A stretch of DNA of 64,000 nt from Mallotus nudiflorus (Eukaryota > Streptophyta > Magnoliopsida > Malpighiales > Euphorbiaceae), in the NCBI GenBank assembly GCA_947683625.1, contig CANTUR010000827.1, positions 62,001 to 126,000 of the forward strand, read 5' to 3'. Within the stretch, counting starts at the first letter, position 1, and each line of letters opens with the position of its first letter. The notes under the pieces were generated by a model, which saw only the letters and a program-made list of their open reading frames with translations, ran no database searches and was not told the origin of the DNA. Position numbers and translations under genes: made by a program. Shown piece by piece: positions 47,122-59,690 of the stretch.

Positions 47122-49330
47122 CTGGATGAACACTATATGTAGAAAAATGTGCTTCTTCCATAATCTCCTTTCTCAAGTCATCAACATCTGGCACATAAAT
47201 CCTAGTGCCCAACCGCAATACACCTTCTCTATCAATCACAAAGTCCCGTGACTACCCTTGTTGCACTTCATACATGATTCTCTACAACTGGGGGTCTCTG
47301 CTCTGAGCTGCTGTAACCCGATCCAAGTATACTGATCGTACACTGAATTGAGCTAAAAGGCACTTTTGGGTAACTTTCATCTGCAACCCCTGATCAATTA
47401 ACCCATGCAACTCTTTGATAATGGGCCTTCTCTCTGTGCTAATATGGGTAAGGCTGCTTGCTGATTTTCTACTCAAGGCATCCGCGACTACATTCGCCTT
47501 GCCTGGATGGTATAAAATGGAGCAATCATAGTCCTTAAGGAGTTCCATCCATCTCCTTTGCCTCAAATTCAAGTCCCTCTGCTGGAAAATATATTTCAAG
47601 CTCTTGTGATCAGTGTATATCTCACACGTCACTCCATACAAGTAATGTCTCCATATTTTCAAAGAAAACACTACGGCTGCCATCTCTAAGTCATGAGTAG
47701 GATAGTTCTGCTCGTGCTTCTTCAACTGCCTCGAAGCATAAGCAATCACTTGGCCATTTTGCATTAACACACAACCCAATCCTACTTTGGAAGCATCACA
47801 ATACACTGTATAACCTTAATTTCCAGAGGGCAAAGTTAGAATTAGGGCCGACGTCAACAAGTCCTTCAATAACTGAAAGTGCTCTTCGCATTTGTCCGTC
47901 CATACAAACTTAGCATTCTTCTGGGTCAACCTTGTCAAAGGTGCAACAATTCTAAAGAAGTCCTTCACAAATCTTCTATAATAACCTGCTAGACCTAGGA
48001 AACTTCGTACTTCCCTAACTGTAGTCGGCCTTGGCCACTCTGTAATAGCCTCTATCTTCTTAGGATCCACCTGTATGCCATCTCGAGAAACCACGTGGCC
48101 TAGAAATGCCACTTGATGCAACCATAACTCACACTTTGAGAATTTGGCATACAATCTGTGCTTCCTTAAGGTTTGAAGTACCCTTCTTAGATGCATCACA
48201 TGCTCAGCCTCACTCTTGGAATAAACCAAGATATCGTCAATGAAAACTATCATAAACCGATCCAAGTATGGCCTGAATACCCTATTCATCAAGTCCATAA
48301 AGGCTGCTGGAGCATTAGTCAACCCAAAGGACATTACTAAAAACTCATAATGGCCATATCTTGTTCAAAAGGCTATCTTGGGCTCATCACCTCTTCTGAT
48401 TCTCAACTGATGATACCCAGATGTCAAATCTATTTTAGAGAAGCATGTAGCACCTTGAAGTTGATCAAACAGATCATCGATCCTTGAAAGTGGGTACTTG
48501 TTCTTGATGGTGACCTTATTCAACTGTCTATAGTCGATACAAAGGCGAAGGCTACCATCCTTCTTCTTCACGAACAACACCGGAGCACCCCAAGGCAATG
48601 TACTGGGTCTGATGAAACCCTTATCAAGCAACTCCTGCAACTGCTCTTTTAGCTCCTATAGTTCAACTGGTGCCATTTTGTAGGGTGGCATAGAAATAGG
48701 ATCCGTACCAGGTATGACATCGATATAAAACTCTATCTCTTTGTCTGGTGGTAATCCTGGTAATTCTTTAGGAAAGACATCCAGAAATTCACACACCACT
48801 TGCACTTGCTCAATTGCCACATTCTCCTTCTTAACATCTCTTACCACTGCCAAGTATCCCTGACAACCCCTTCTAAGCATCTTCCGGGCTGTAATGGCAG
48901 AAATGAGATTATGAGGCATGGAGCTCTTTTCACCCTTGAAACAAAATTCTTCTTCATTTGGAATTATGAACACCACTTCTTTCTCTCTATAATTCACTGA
49001 AACATAATACCTCGATAACCAATCCATGCCCAAAATGACATCGAATTCCAGTACATCGAGCAATACTAAGTCCGTCCATAGTTCTCTACCATCAACTATA
49101 ACCTGACACAAAGGAAAAAAGACATCTATCTCCAACTCGTCACTAAGAGGAGTTGAAATAGATACAGGAAAGGACAACCTAAAAGGCTACCACTCGATTC
49201 TCGAAGTGAACACAGGAGAAATGAAGGAATGTGAAGCACCGGGATCAAATAACACTCTAACATCGCATGCACAGACTGAGAGAATACCTGTTACCACTGC
49301 ATTCGAAGTCTGAGCGTCCTGTGGTGTCAA
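47122..49330 (-). pseudogene. G2 protease, reverse transcriptase and RNase H (broken)
   Basis: One frame with stops. The protease active site reads VLFDPGASHSFI (about 49,228-49,260), then MDWLSRY. RT landmarks: FPKELPGLPPDKEIEF, GFIRPSTLPWGAPVLFVKKK, RLCIDYRQLNKVT, FSKIDLTSGYHQLRI, MSFGLTNAPAAFMDLMN, catalytic FIDDILVYS (about 48,225-48,250), FLGHVVSRDGI and RSFLGLAGYYRRF. RNase H: YCDASKVGLGCVLMQ, ASRQLKKHEQNYPTHDLE and YTDHKSLKYIF. Stops at 49,190, 48,656, 48,365, 47,816, 47,282 and near 47,255 break it. At 48,365 the stop is TGA where the family usually has Arg. RT copies the RNA; RNase H removes it. Confidence 0.93.
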
Positions 49331-50731
49331 AGTGAACACTCAAGCCTGACCACGACCTGCTTGCTGAGAAGTCGAAGGCTGTGCAAAACCACGTCCGCTA
49401 GGTCTACCAACTGAACCTCGACCCTACTGACTCATAGGCTAAGGTGGTCTCTGTTATGGCTGTATGGGTGCTCGATACTGCTGAGGCATCGGATAGTAGG
49501 GCTGAGCCACTGATGAAGACGAACCCTGAACGTATTGTGGCTGGTATTCGGAGTGGGGACAAGCTCTGGCAAGATGTCCAACCTGCCCACATCTTAAGCA
49601 AGCGCCCGTCAACATATGACATGGGCCCTGATGAAATCGTCCACAACTCGCGCAAGCACTGGCTCCAGACCCAGAACTACTCTACCCTGAACTCTGCCCA
49701 CTACTGCTACTACTAACTCCTGCACCGAATCTGTGACCCCTACCACTGCTTCTATTTGAGGCATACCTATGTCGGCCAACTCGGTGAGTCCTAGACCTCC
49801 TACCACTCTGCTGAGAACTACCCGCAGCCTGCTAACTCGAACTGTCGATGTGAAATGCTGGTTGCTGGTACCCGGGAGCTACACCATAACCACTGCCCCC
49901 GATCATATAAGGATCTATCATGGTGCCCTGGCGAATATGTCGCCTCTCAATCAAACGGGCCTCCTCAATCACACTCTCTAAGGTGCGATCCTCGGTACGC
50001 ATACCAATAAAAGTGGGTCCTAATCCAGTAACATACAGCTCCACTGCTCTGTAAGGGTCCTTCTTGATATCTTCTACATGCCGGGATAGCCTATTAAACT
50101 CTCTGGTATAGTCCTCCATTGACCTATCACCTCTAGTGATGTGGAGTAGCTGCCACCTGTAGGCATCTCTGGTGGCTGGAGGACAGAAAAATCTCAAAAA
50201 GCGGTCCTTAAATTCTAGCCAAGTCAGCTCGTGCATCGATGGCTGAATCGACTACATAAACCAATCCTGAGCGGTCGCCTGAACCGACAACTCCATAATC
50301 ATAATCCTCTAATAATCCATATGTCCAGTCCTGGTGCGTGCCTCAATCACATTAATAAAGTCTAAGGCATCACCCGTACCGTCAAAAGAAACTCTACCGA
50401 TCTGAGAGTAAATAAGGGCTGCTTCAGTGTCTGACATCCCCTGGTTCCTCTGCTGAAGCATCTGCTGTATGAGAGGCATCACCTGATTCAATGTTGCTAG
50501 ACACTGATTAATCCCTGCCAGTCCAACTGCAAAGGCTGTGGGGTCAATAGCTAGGGCTTCAGGCTCGACTGGCTGCTGATCAGGAATCTCAGCTGCAGTT
50601 ACCCTGGCTCGACCTCTACCTCTACCTCTGCCTTTATGACATGGAGTAGGAAGGGGAGCCTCATCGTGCACAGACTGCTCATCAAATCTAAGGGTCAGAT
50701 CAACATCTGGGTCGGTACGCACACGCCTCAT
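49331..50731 (-). pseudogene. G2 gag with CCHC zinc knuckle (broken)
   Basis: The frame starts at an ATG at 50,731 (MRRVRTDPDVD), 155 bp inside the PBS. It has an arginine/glycine run (KGRGRGRGRARV), DFINVIEARTRTGHMDY, HELTWLEFKDRFLRFFCPP, DYTREFNRLSRHV and AVELYVTGLGPTF. A knuckle CLRCGQVGHLARAC follows at 49,559-49,600, then a Ser/Gln/Tyr-rich tail. Eight stops occur (six TAG, one TAA, one TGA by my reading). The TAG at 50,309-50,311 is also present in G1. Gag would build the particle. Confidence 0.9.
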
Positions 50732-50885
50732 ACTGAAAAGAAGACAAGGAAAATCAAATTCAAAACGGGGTAAGAATATTTAAAGCAATGCGGAATTAGA
50801 AACAATAACATCTCAAGACAATTATCAATCCTAAAGCTGCAACAGTTATATAGAAAGACAGACATAGATAATTAATTGAACTTAT

Positions 50886-50897
50886 GCTCTGATACCA
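50886..50897 (-). other. Primer-binding site of G2 (tRNA-iMet type)
   Basis: The minus strand reads TGGTATCAGAGC, four bases from the LTR end at 50,902, with the same spacing as G1. Confidence 0.88.
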
Positions 50898-50901
50898 ACT
50901 T

Positions 50902-53900
50902 TGTCATGACCCGAACCCGAGGGCACATGACTGGCACTAGGGAATGGGTAGGCATAAGGCCCTCGAAACCCATAGTAAGCCTAAAGGAAACGAAAATAAA
51001 ACCATTCATATTTTAAACTTTAATTAACAACATAACATATTATCAAGCTGCTTAATAAAAATATGTTTCAACATCTCATATTATAAATTGAATTTAAATC
51101 TTATACATGAGCGTAGTTTACACAAATAAATTACACAATTATTTTTAAACCATACAAATCCTTAGTACATATACTACTGTAGCAACCTAGATTAACACAC
51201 AGTACAGCTTATAATGACCTACATAAAATGGTCGGTGAAGAAGAAACCCGACGTAGAGGTAGTCTGAGGTCGAACTCCTAAGCTCTTGAAAAAAAAATAA
51301 ATTGAGGGGAATCAGACCTCACTGAGTAAGTCAATAAAAGAGCTGTACGGTTTGAAAACCTTTGAAAACTATATATGTTTATAGTGAAAGTAATTTATAA
51401 TGTATAGTTTTTGAAAAAAAATCTCGGTAGAACCCCAAAATCTAAATGGCCAATCGGGCCCACTTATTCAAACTAGACTACCGATCCTCGAGAGCAAAGG
51501 CATTAACCGAGGCACCAAGCCATATTCATTCACTTAATCCAAATAAATGGCACTGGCGGTTCCCGAGAGCAAAGGCATCGACCGAGGCACCCATCCTAGT
51601 CCATTAATAGCCTTACAATAACTGGCGGTCCTCGAGAGCAAAGGCTTCCACCGAGGCACCTGTCCGAGTTTAACATTCATCAATCATACATATATCGGAT
51701 CCATCTCTCAATCTCTACCATGTGCACATAGTCCTGGTGAAGCCTACCAGGTAGCCCATTCTACCAAAATTTCTCAAAGTCGATTTTAAATAAATAAAAT
51801 GCATTTAAATCATAAATAATAGCATTAAATTAAATAAATCATATAATCAATATAATAGGAATACGAGCACATGCATTCTTTAAATAAACACACGCACAGA
51901 TTGTTCTATTGACTTACAGGATGAATGCGAAGGTTGACGACCACGCATCTGCCTCGGCCTCACGGCTTCTGCTCCGAAATGCTCTAAAAGAAAATAATAA
52001 TCGACTTTTAAAACATGACTAAGGAATCGAAATCAGAAATCAACAAAATAATGAAATTCCAGACTGACTCAACAGACAGGATTTAACCTAACTAACGATA
52101 GAAATTTTATGAGTATCACGCTTTATGAGAAAATTTACCGAAATTTTGGCAGAGTCTCCTCTGTGAAACGGACATCTCTCTACCAAAGGTAAAGCTAGAC
52201 CTGCATAGAAAATGCACTTCCAATAATCACAAACACCCACACTCGAGTCGGGCTTCCAAAACTACAATTTGCCCCGACCGAGATCACAACTCAATAAAAT
52301 ATCGAGAATTAAAAATATTTATTTCTCAAACACATATTTCCCATACACGTATACTAAAAATAAATAAAATTATATAAAATCTCAATTATTCAAAAATTAA
52401 ACAATTAAATTTGCAATCCATCATCAAAATATAAATATAATTATAACCCAAATTAAAACTATTGTAATGTAATATATATATATATATATATATATTGGGA
52501 ATTTGATATTTAAAATTTACACTACTTAGGTAAAAATATCAATTAATTTATAAAAATTGTCTAAACCCTTTAAATATTAATAAAACTAATTAAAATATAT
52601 ATTTTATCATATTTAGTGAAAAATTACATTTTTTACCCCCAAAATACATAAATTACATAATGTGCTATTAATACTAAAAATAATTCCTTAAAATTATTTA
52701 ATCATTCCAAAAATTATTTTTCTCAAAATAAATCTTCCTACTATAATTAAAACATACAATCAACCAACAATTTTTCCAAATATTATTATTTAACCTAAAA
52801 AATCAAATTTGGCATACACTGAAAAATATTTATAAAAATAGTATGAAAATCTCAAAAATTACAATTTGAGTTCTAAAATTAATAACATTTAATAATAACC
52901 TCAATTATTAAAATTTCATAATTTTTAATCAAAATTTTCGAAATTAGCCTAATTACCCATTAAATACCTAAAATTTACATAACCCCCTAATTAACACCAA
53001 AAACTCTAAAATCTTACATAAAATTAATATACTAAAAAAATTAACTATAATCACTTTGATTTCACTAACTAAACCAAATAAAACCCAATAAATTAACTAA
53101 AAAAAATTAAAATAAATAAATAAATATTATAAAAAAATTTCTGTAAATTAAGAAAAATTAGGAAAAATATTTAAAAATCAAAATTGAAGCAATTTATGGG
53201 CATAATCCAACATATACTCAAAAACAACCTAAAATCAACATTCAAAATTGAGCAACAACCAGAAAACAACCTGTCAACAACCTAAGAATAACTCTGTGCA
53301 ACTCACCTTCAACCTTCAATTCCGGCGCCGGAGGTGAGTTGCAGCGGCGACTCTTGGCTTGGACGGACACCTAAGATGATGAGGGAAGTTGGGGAAGCTT
53401 GGGTGGTGCTAGATCAGCTTGGATCGAAGCTGACAGAGGAAAGAAATGAGGAATGGCAGCAGCAGCTCTTCCCCTGGCAGCTTGGTGCGACGGCAATGGT
53501 GATTCTGATGGTGGCAGGATGAACGACGCAGTAAAGGAGGAGGGAGAGATGGTGAGGGATGAAGTGGGAGAGGGTACAGGGCTTGTGAGCTTCTATTTCT
53601 CTTCTTCTTTTTTTTCTTCACGCAGCTTCTTTCTTTCTTTCTTTGTTTTTGATTTTTGCCTTCTTTTGTTTTGTTTTGATCCCGTTTTTTTTTTCTTTCT
53701 TTGGTCCACTTCCCATCACTTATATATATATATATATATATATAATACTCTAAACTATTAATATATAATAATATATTATTATACATATAGGTGTGTCTAG
53801 GTAATAATTAGTGTGTATATATATATACATACACTACATGCACTTATATAAATACAAGTTATTTTAATATACACACATCTTAAATAATATTTAACCCTAA

Positions 53901-54034
53901 ATATAATATTAATATATATATATACCTCCATTAGATAGAAAACAAAATAATCTTTTATATAATATAACCTAAAAGTATTTATTAAAGATTTAAATATAAA
54001 ATTACTTTATTTAATTAAAACATAGGGTATTACA
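50902..54034 (-). mobile_element. G2 5' LTR (3,133 bp, full length)
   Basis: It begins TGTCATGACCCGAACCCGAG and ends CATAGGGTATTACA. It contains three copies of a GAGAGCAAAGGC-x-ACCGAGGCACC motif about 72 bp apart (51,486-51,660) and a G/C-richer block (53,290-53,590) before TA microsatellites. That block has plus-strand frames (53,334-53,522; 53,453-53,761), duplicated at 45,122-45,543 in the other LTR. They are antisense to the element, and I treat them as chance frames. Confidence 0.9.
51486..51665. repeat. LTR-internal motif repeats, about 72 bp spacing x 3
   Basis: CGAGAGCAAAGGCATTAACC, CGAGAGCAAAGGCATCGACC and CGAGAGCAAAGGCTTCCACC, each followed by GAGGCACC. Related arrays exist in G1 (about 4,190-4,300, two units) and, inverted and diverged, in G3 (about 55,188-55,355, four units). 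The repeats are therefore a property of this LTR family, perhaps structural in the RNA or regulatory. Confidence 0.8.
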
Positions 54035-55920
54035 TTTTACTAATTATTTTGAGCAAGTTTTGTTCATGAAGTTTATTTATTATTTATTATTTTTAAATTT
54101 ACTTATTAAATGTATGAATAATAAATTTACTTATTATTTTTGAGTTTAAATGGGTATTTTATTATTTTTGTGATGTTAATAAGTGATTTTGATAATTATT
54201 TGCAATTTATTCTAATCTAATTGGAAAATGAGAATTTTATTCCATTTCTGGATTTTATTAGCAAATATTATATATAAAAAAACTAAAAAATTTTATTATT
54301 TATTTGGAAAATAAATAAAGGGTTTTAATATTTTATGAGATATTTTGGTGATTTGAGAAATGATTATATTTTTAAATAGATTTTATGATTTTTGGTGAAT
54401 TATTGAGATTTATATTATTTTGGGTTTTGTTGATGAATTGGTTCGCGGTTGGGCCATAGTTGTGATTTGGGGGCCAAACTTGAGATTTTGAGTGCTATGA
54501 ATTTTTGAAGTGTGTTTGCGTGTAGGAGCAACTCTACTTTTGGTATAGAGATGTTCATTTTACAGAGAAGATTTTGCTGAATTTTTGGTAGATTTCTCGT
54601 AAAATGTGACATCGACCTGTGTTGAATTTGTGTCTTTGGTCAAGTCATTTTTGTCAATTCTATATTTTCCATAATTTTGAGAATTTTCATGAATTTATTT
54701 ATTTTATTTTACGAGCATATTTTAAATAAATATTATTTATTTTAGAGAACTCTGGGATTCTAGCTATAGCACTAGGGTAGCAGAGAATGCATTGCCTAGC
54801 AGGCTTAACTTGTGAGTTAATTTTATGAAATGTGTGTTGCAAATGTTTTTATTATATTTCAAATAATTAAATATAATAAATAAATAATTATATGATTAAT
54901 TTATGATGATATTTATATTGTCACATGCATGATCATTTCTTCTACATTTACGAGTAGATATTGAAAGCATGTTTAAAGGAAACTTATTTTGTGATGTTTT
55001 ATTTGATTATTATTGAATCATTTAATTATTTATTATTTAATGAATTATTTATTTGATTTTATTTATTTAATTATTTATAATTCAAATTGATTTGGAGATA
55101 ATGGTAGAACGTGCTACCTAGTGGGTGTCACTAGGACCGCGTGTGCATGGGTGAGATCTCAGTATATATTTAAATTATAGAATATGCTCGGTGGAGCATA
55201 TGCTCTCAGGCAAGAGTAAATGGTTAGAGCTCGGTGGAGCTAGTACTCTCGGGTTGGATAAAAGGATGTAATTCAGTTGAGTTTACTCTCAGGACATCAA
55301 TATGGAATAAGTGAAAATGACTATGATAGTAACTCACTTGAGCTTACTCTCGGGATGACAATCACTTGGATTAAAGAGATCCAAAAGGCTATTAGAATAT
55401 TGGTGTGGTATTCTACCAGATTTTCCATGAAAAATAATTATTCTATATGTTTTCTTACAGGGATTTCATATTAAATTGATTTAAGAATTATAAATCGATT
55501 TTATTTAAATATTATTATGAAAAGTAAATGATTTTAGTGATTATGATTACTTTATTTACATTTATTTCAAAAAAAGATTTTAACAAATGATTTTATCAAT
55601 CAATATGCATTTTATAGAATTAATTCACTCAGTGATATCTAATCCCCCTCAACTTTTTTTTTTAGGACCTCACAGTCAACTTTTTAGTGTTCCCTATCTG
55701 CACTAGGTTCATTATTCACTAGCTACACTATGTATGTTGGATTGATATATGTACTGTATAATTAAATTCTAGACACCGTAATAGTTATCTATGAACTTGG
55801 GTTATTTGTATTCTGAATTGACATGTTATTATTTTAATAAGAATATTATCATATGTTTTTGATATTGTGCATTTATTATTGGTATTTTCAGTTTATTTTT
55901 AGTTTTTCAATGCATTTTTA
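54035..55920 (+). mobile_element. G3: LTR fragment of the Tekay/Del-type family, opposite orientation
   Basis: Read as reverse complement it follows the G1/G2 LTR: TGGTAGATTTCTCGTAAAAT (54,588) equals the inverse of 4,742-4,780; GTAGAACGTGCTACCTAGTG (55,104) equals the inverse of the CACATAGTCC...CCCATTCTA segment; CTCACTCAGTGATATC before CCCCTCAA (55,626-55,648) equals the inverse of 3,918-3,950. Both ends are missing: the U3 start, where G2 is inserted or joined, and the last 200 bp or so, where Tat-like RT begins at about 55,925. It is more diverged from G2 than G1 is. Confidence 0.75.
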
Positions 55921-55924
55921 AGAA

Positions 55925-56470
55925 TGCAAGAACAACTTACCAGAGAATGGCAACTATAATGTTCCATGACATGATACATAAAGAAGTGGAAGTGTACATT
56001 GACGACATGATGGTCAAGTTAAAGACCAGGGTAGAATAACCATTTGATATTAAAAAGTTCCTTAAAATATTCAAATAGCACAGTCTTAAGTTGAATATGA
56101 AGAAATACATGTTTGGGGTCAGTTTAGGAAAGATGTTGGGGTATATTGTTAATCATAATGGAATTGAAATAGATATAGATAAAGCAAAAGCATTTAGAGA
56201 GATGCCAGTACCAAAAATAGAATAAGAAATTAAAAGTTTTTTAGGGAAACTACAATTCATTAATTGATTCATCGCCAAGTTTAGAGCAGTGTATGAACTG
56301 ATCTTTAAGCTACTCATAAAATATCAGCTAGTTGAGTGGAACAAATAATGTCAGTTAGCATTTGACAAGATCATAAACCACCTAGCTAACCCTCTGGTCC
56401 TAAAACTGCTTAAACTAGGGATGCCTTTAACCCTTTATTTGGCCATTGAAGGAAATGCAATTAGTGCAAT
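55925..56470 (+). pseudogene. Tat-like element B, reverse transcriptase to RNase H start
   Basis: The plus strand reads TYQRMATIMFHDMI, then catalytic VEVYIDDMMVK (about 55,990-56,015), KYMFGVSLGKMLGYIVNHNG, IDKAKAFREMPVPK, KSFLGKLQFIN and PLVLKLLKLGMPLTLYLAIE. This is RT thumb to RNase H entry of Gypsy Tat elements. Stops occur at about 56,037, 56,079, 56,222, 56,263 and 56,347. It is cut at 56,470 by a nested Tat-type element, and the continuation is at 62,439. Upstream pol and gag are missing because an LTR fragment of another family abuts. Confidence 0.8.
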
Positions 56471-58638
56471 TATAGACAGTGGGGTTTAGTGCGCACCTAA
56501 TATTTTAGCAACCACGATATTATTTAAGCTCAAGGCTCTAGAGAACACACTAACCATTGTCATAAATACATGGCATGGAGATGAGGAGTCACCACGTAAG
56601 GTAATAACTAGGATAAATAAAAATGGGGGTACTTGATCCTCTAAAAGAAAGCTAGCACCACAATTAGGAGATTTTAGGTACAAAATACTAACTTCTTTCA
56701 GTCCTATGTTTATTTAGAATTACCTTATGAAATACTATTTTATACTCTATTTACATGCAATTTCATATAAACCCTTAAAAAATAATCAACTCCAGACAAA
56801 CTAGTCATGAATTATACAAGTAAACAATGCATTCATCATAATCCCTAAGTTAGTCTAATCTACATTGATTTTAATTAAATGAGCTAAATCTACATATTTT
56901 AATTTACTAGTGAGCTTAAAGACTAATGGGCCTAATCCTTATTCAATTCTAAAAATGGGCCTAAATCTACAAATTATGAAATATTTAATTTAGTGGGCCT
57001 AATTCTACATGTTTTAATTCTAGAATGATCTTAAATCTATAAATTATGGAAAGGCTTAAATTAAATGGGCTAAGTCTAAATTAATTAAATTAAATTAAAA
57101 TTAGGTGGGTCTATGTCTAATTAACTAAATGGGCCTAAGTTATCTCTACCCTAAATCTAATTAATTATGGGCCTAAAGATGCATTTTTATTAATTAAACC
57201 TAAGAAAACCTAAATTTAAATGGATTAAAGCCCAATATGGGCCTAGGGCCTAAAACACATAAAAATAAGCAAACAAGCCCGAAAAAAAAAAAACATCAAA
57301 ATAAACAAATAAAAGATCAAACTATTAATTAAATCTATTCTAAAATCCTAATTCAATTAAAGTAAACATGAACAAATAAAATAAAATAATCAACAAGCAA
57401 CCCTAATTCTATCCACTTAGATCTAATTTAATTTTAATTAAACAATGTAATGATTTCTATAGCCATTAATTTTAATTAATTCCTGAATAAAACCCTAATT
57501 TTACTAACCAATTACTTAAAATAAAACACATAAGCACACACACCAAATTTCATTATTCCCATTTTCGGGCCTATTACAATGGACTATTGAGAATAACAAA
57601 AAAAAGAAGAATTAATACAATCCCAAAAATAAATAAAAGAAAGATAATTAAATAAAAAAAAACCTAGAAACTACATGTAGTTATAAGGTTCCATCCATAG
57701 CATTCAATAAATCTCTATGGATTTGGTTCTTCAAATATGATCATCATGTAATCTCCTTTATAATCACCATCACAAAAGGACAAAACAATGATTAGTTAAT
57801 AAAATTGAAATTCAATAAAATCAAAATAACAAAAAAAGAAGGTAGAGAGAAGATAATGCTTATGGATGCTTGTGAATGAATTGCTCCTCAAACTAGAAAT
57901 ATCACTGTTATTTTTTTTAGTAGGCCTTCAAAACTTGTTATTCATCTTCTAAAAACCCTCCAAATGAATAATTCACTAAGTTTTTTTTTTTATGTTATGC
58001 CTAAAGAAAAGTCTAGAGATACTTAGGAAGAAGAGAGTTGAAATTGCAAAAGAAATTAAGTCCCCTGCTCTAGGAGCCTCAGTTATTCTTTTATAGGGAA
58101 AAAACCAAAAAATTGTAAGTTCTACGTACTAAGAGTTCCAATTTTAAAAGGACTTTATTTTCTAAAGAGTTCTAATTTTAAAAGGAATTTATTTCTTGGA
58201 GAGGTAGATAAATCCTAAAAATAAATTTATGAAAATTTTTAAACTAATCAAAACTAAAAAAAATACAAAAAATATTTTTATTTTTTATAAAAAATACAAA
58301 AAATAGATGGAAAACATGTAATTCTAATCGGAATTGCGTAATTCCAACCGAAATTGCATAATTCCGATCGGAATTATAGAATTCTGTTCAAAATTCTATA
58401 ATTTTGAAAATTTTAACTTTTAATTACAAAAAGACACTTAAAAGAAATTAAAATTTTCAATTAGATCTTAAAAGGTATTACAAGTAAGTGCTTAAAAAAC
58501 CAATGAAACTCTTTTTAAAAACGTATTCAAACTTTTAAGGTTTTAAACTTTAAGTGTTAAAGACCTACTTATAATATTTTCATTGTTGGAGTCCTTTGTC
58601 ACATCTATATTTTATTATCCTAAAATTGGGTGTTTACA
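56471..58638 (-). mobile_element. 3' LTR of the nested family T element
   Basis: 2,168 bp; plus-strand text begins TATAGACAGTGGGGTTTAGT and ends AAATTGGGTGTTTACA. It aligns throughout with the solo LTRs at 35,175 and 15,286 (for example AGCAACCACGATATT, AACACACTAACCATTG, CTAGCACCACAATTAGGAGA). The PPT on its right edge fixes the family orientation. Confidence 0.85.
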
Positions 58639-58651
58639 ATTGCCACCCTTT
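58639..58651 (-). other. Polypurine tract of the nested family T element
   Basis: The minus strand reads AAAGGGTGGCAAT directly before TGTAAACACCC, matching the AAAGGGTGGCAAT tract I associate with Tat/Ogre elements. Confidence 0.75.
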
Positions 58652-58844
58652 GTCATTGTTTGCTTGATAAATTGTAGCAAAGCAAATAAACACATAATTT
58701 CTTAAGAACAAAGTTATTGTACTTACCTGTGCTCTTTAAGGTTTATGCTTGTAGTGATCGTCGGTTCATGATAAATGCTTTTGTTGCCATACAACACTAG
58801 GCATAAACTTTAAATATCTAAGGAAACACTATACTTTGACGTAT

Positions 58845-59150
58845 AACATTGATTCAGGTGGATGCATCACACTCGATCGTATGATGATGACTATACTCTA
58901 TCGTATAGTCTGAATTAGAAGGATGCATTGTACTCGGTTATACAATGTCGATTGTACAGTATGAATTGAAATAGGTACACTATACTTAGTCGTACAATGT
59001 CCACTACACTTGGTTGTATAGTATGAATTGAAAGGATGCATCATACTCTATCGTATGATGTCGACTACATTCAGACGTATAGTCTGAATTAAAAGGACAC
59101 ATTGCACTTAGTTATACAATGTTGATTACACTAGGTCATATAGTCTGAAT
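58845..59150. repeat. Tandem repeat I, about 60 bp x 5, dyad-rich
   Basis: Units end in (C/A)TGAATT near 58,910, 58,961, 59,022, 59,083 and 59,143. Each carries two short hairpins, such as CATACTCTATCGTATGATG and the ACTACACT...GTATAGT pair. They lie in the 3' untranslated part of the nested Tat-type element. Confidence 0.85.
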
Positions 59151-59159
59151 TCTCTTATG

Positions 59160-59690
59160 CGATTATGCTACAATCCATAATTGCTTGTGATTAGTTTCAA
59201 CCCTTTAATTGCTCACTAATGATGTTGCAATCCATAAATGCTCATGATGAACTGCAACTTTTACATTGCTTGCCTTTGATGCTACAGTCCATAATTGCTC
59301 ACAAATTGACTCCAATCCTTTCATTGCTTGCCTTTGATGCTATAGTCCATAACTGCTCATAAATTGACTACAGTCCTTTCATTGCTTGCCTTTGATGCTA
59401 CAATCCATAATTACTTGCAAATTGATTGTAATCCTTTCATTACTCGCCTTTAACAATGCTATAGTCCATAACTGTTCACTGATTTTAATTAACTGCAACC
59501 CTCTCGTTGCTCACCTTTGATGCTGCAATCAATAATTACTTGCAACTTGACTGCAATCCTTTCATTGCTCACCTTTGATAATGATATAGTCCATAACTAC
59601 TCCAGAATTGGCTGCAATGCTTTCATTGCTCACTTATGATGTTGTAATCTATAATTGCTCATGATTTTTATCTTTGGATGTTTGAGTAGA
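59160..59690. repeat. Tandem repeat II, about 60 bp x 8-9
   Basis: The phrase GATGCTACAATCCATAATTG and variants (TGCTATAGTCCATAACTG, TGTTGCAATCCATAAATG) recurs about every 60 bp, followed by CTCA...GACTGCAATCCTTTCATTGC. Boundaries are clear by eye. Confidence 0.88.

Larger units (their letters stand above)
44122..54034 (-). mobile_element. G2: Tekay/Del-type Gypsy chromovirus with shortened 3' LTR
   Basis: Order on the minus strand: 5' LTR (54,034-50,902), PBS, gag, protease, RT, RNase H, integrase, chromodomain, PPT, 3' LTR (45,837-44,122). RT before integrase is the Gypsy order, and the C-terminal chromodomain places it among chromoviruses. The long LTRs and iMet PBS fit Tekay/Del. The 3' LTR lacks its last 1,448 bp where a PPR pseudogene begins, so the left target duplication is lost. 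The candidate right target duplication TTTTA (54,035-54,039) therefore cannot be verified. Coding DNA carries 16 stops and a one-base frameshift. Confidence 0.9.

Noticed and set aside
50886..50897. Possible tRNA gene fragments at the GGTATCAGAGC sites
   Set aside because: These 12-base matches are primer-binding sites beside LTRs; no cloverleaf surrounds them.
59160..59690. Regular repeats that might suggest a CRISPR array
   Set aside because: The units are contiguous and similar over their full length, with no unique spacers, inside a plant retroelement.
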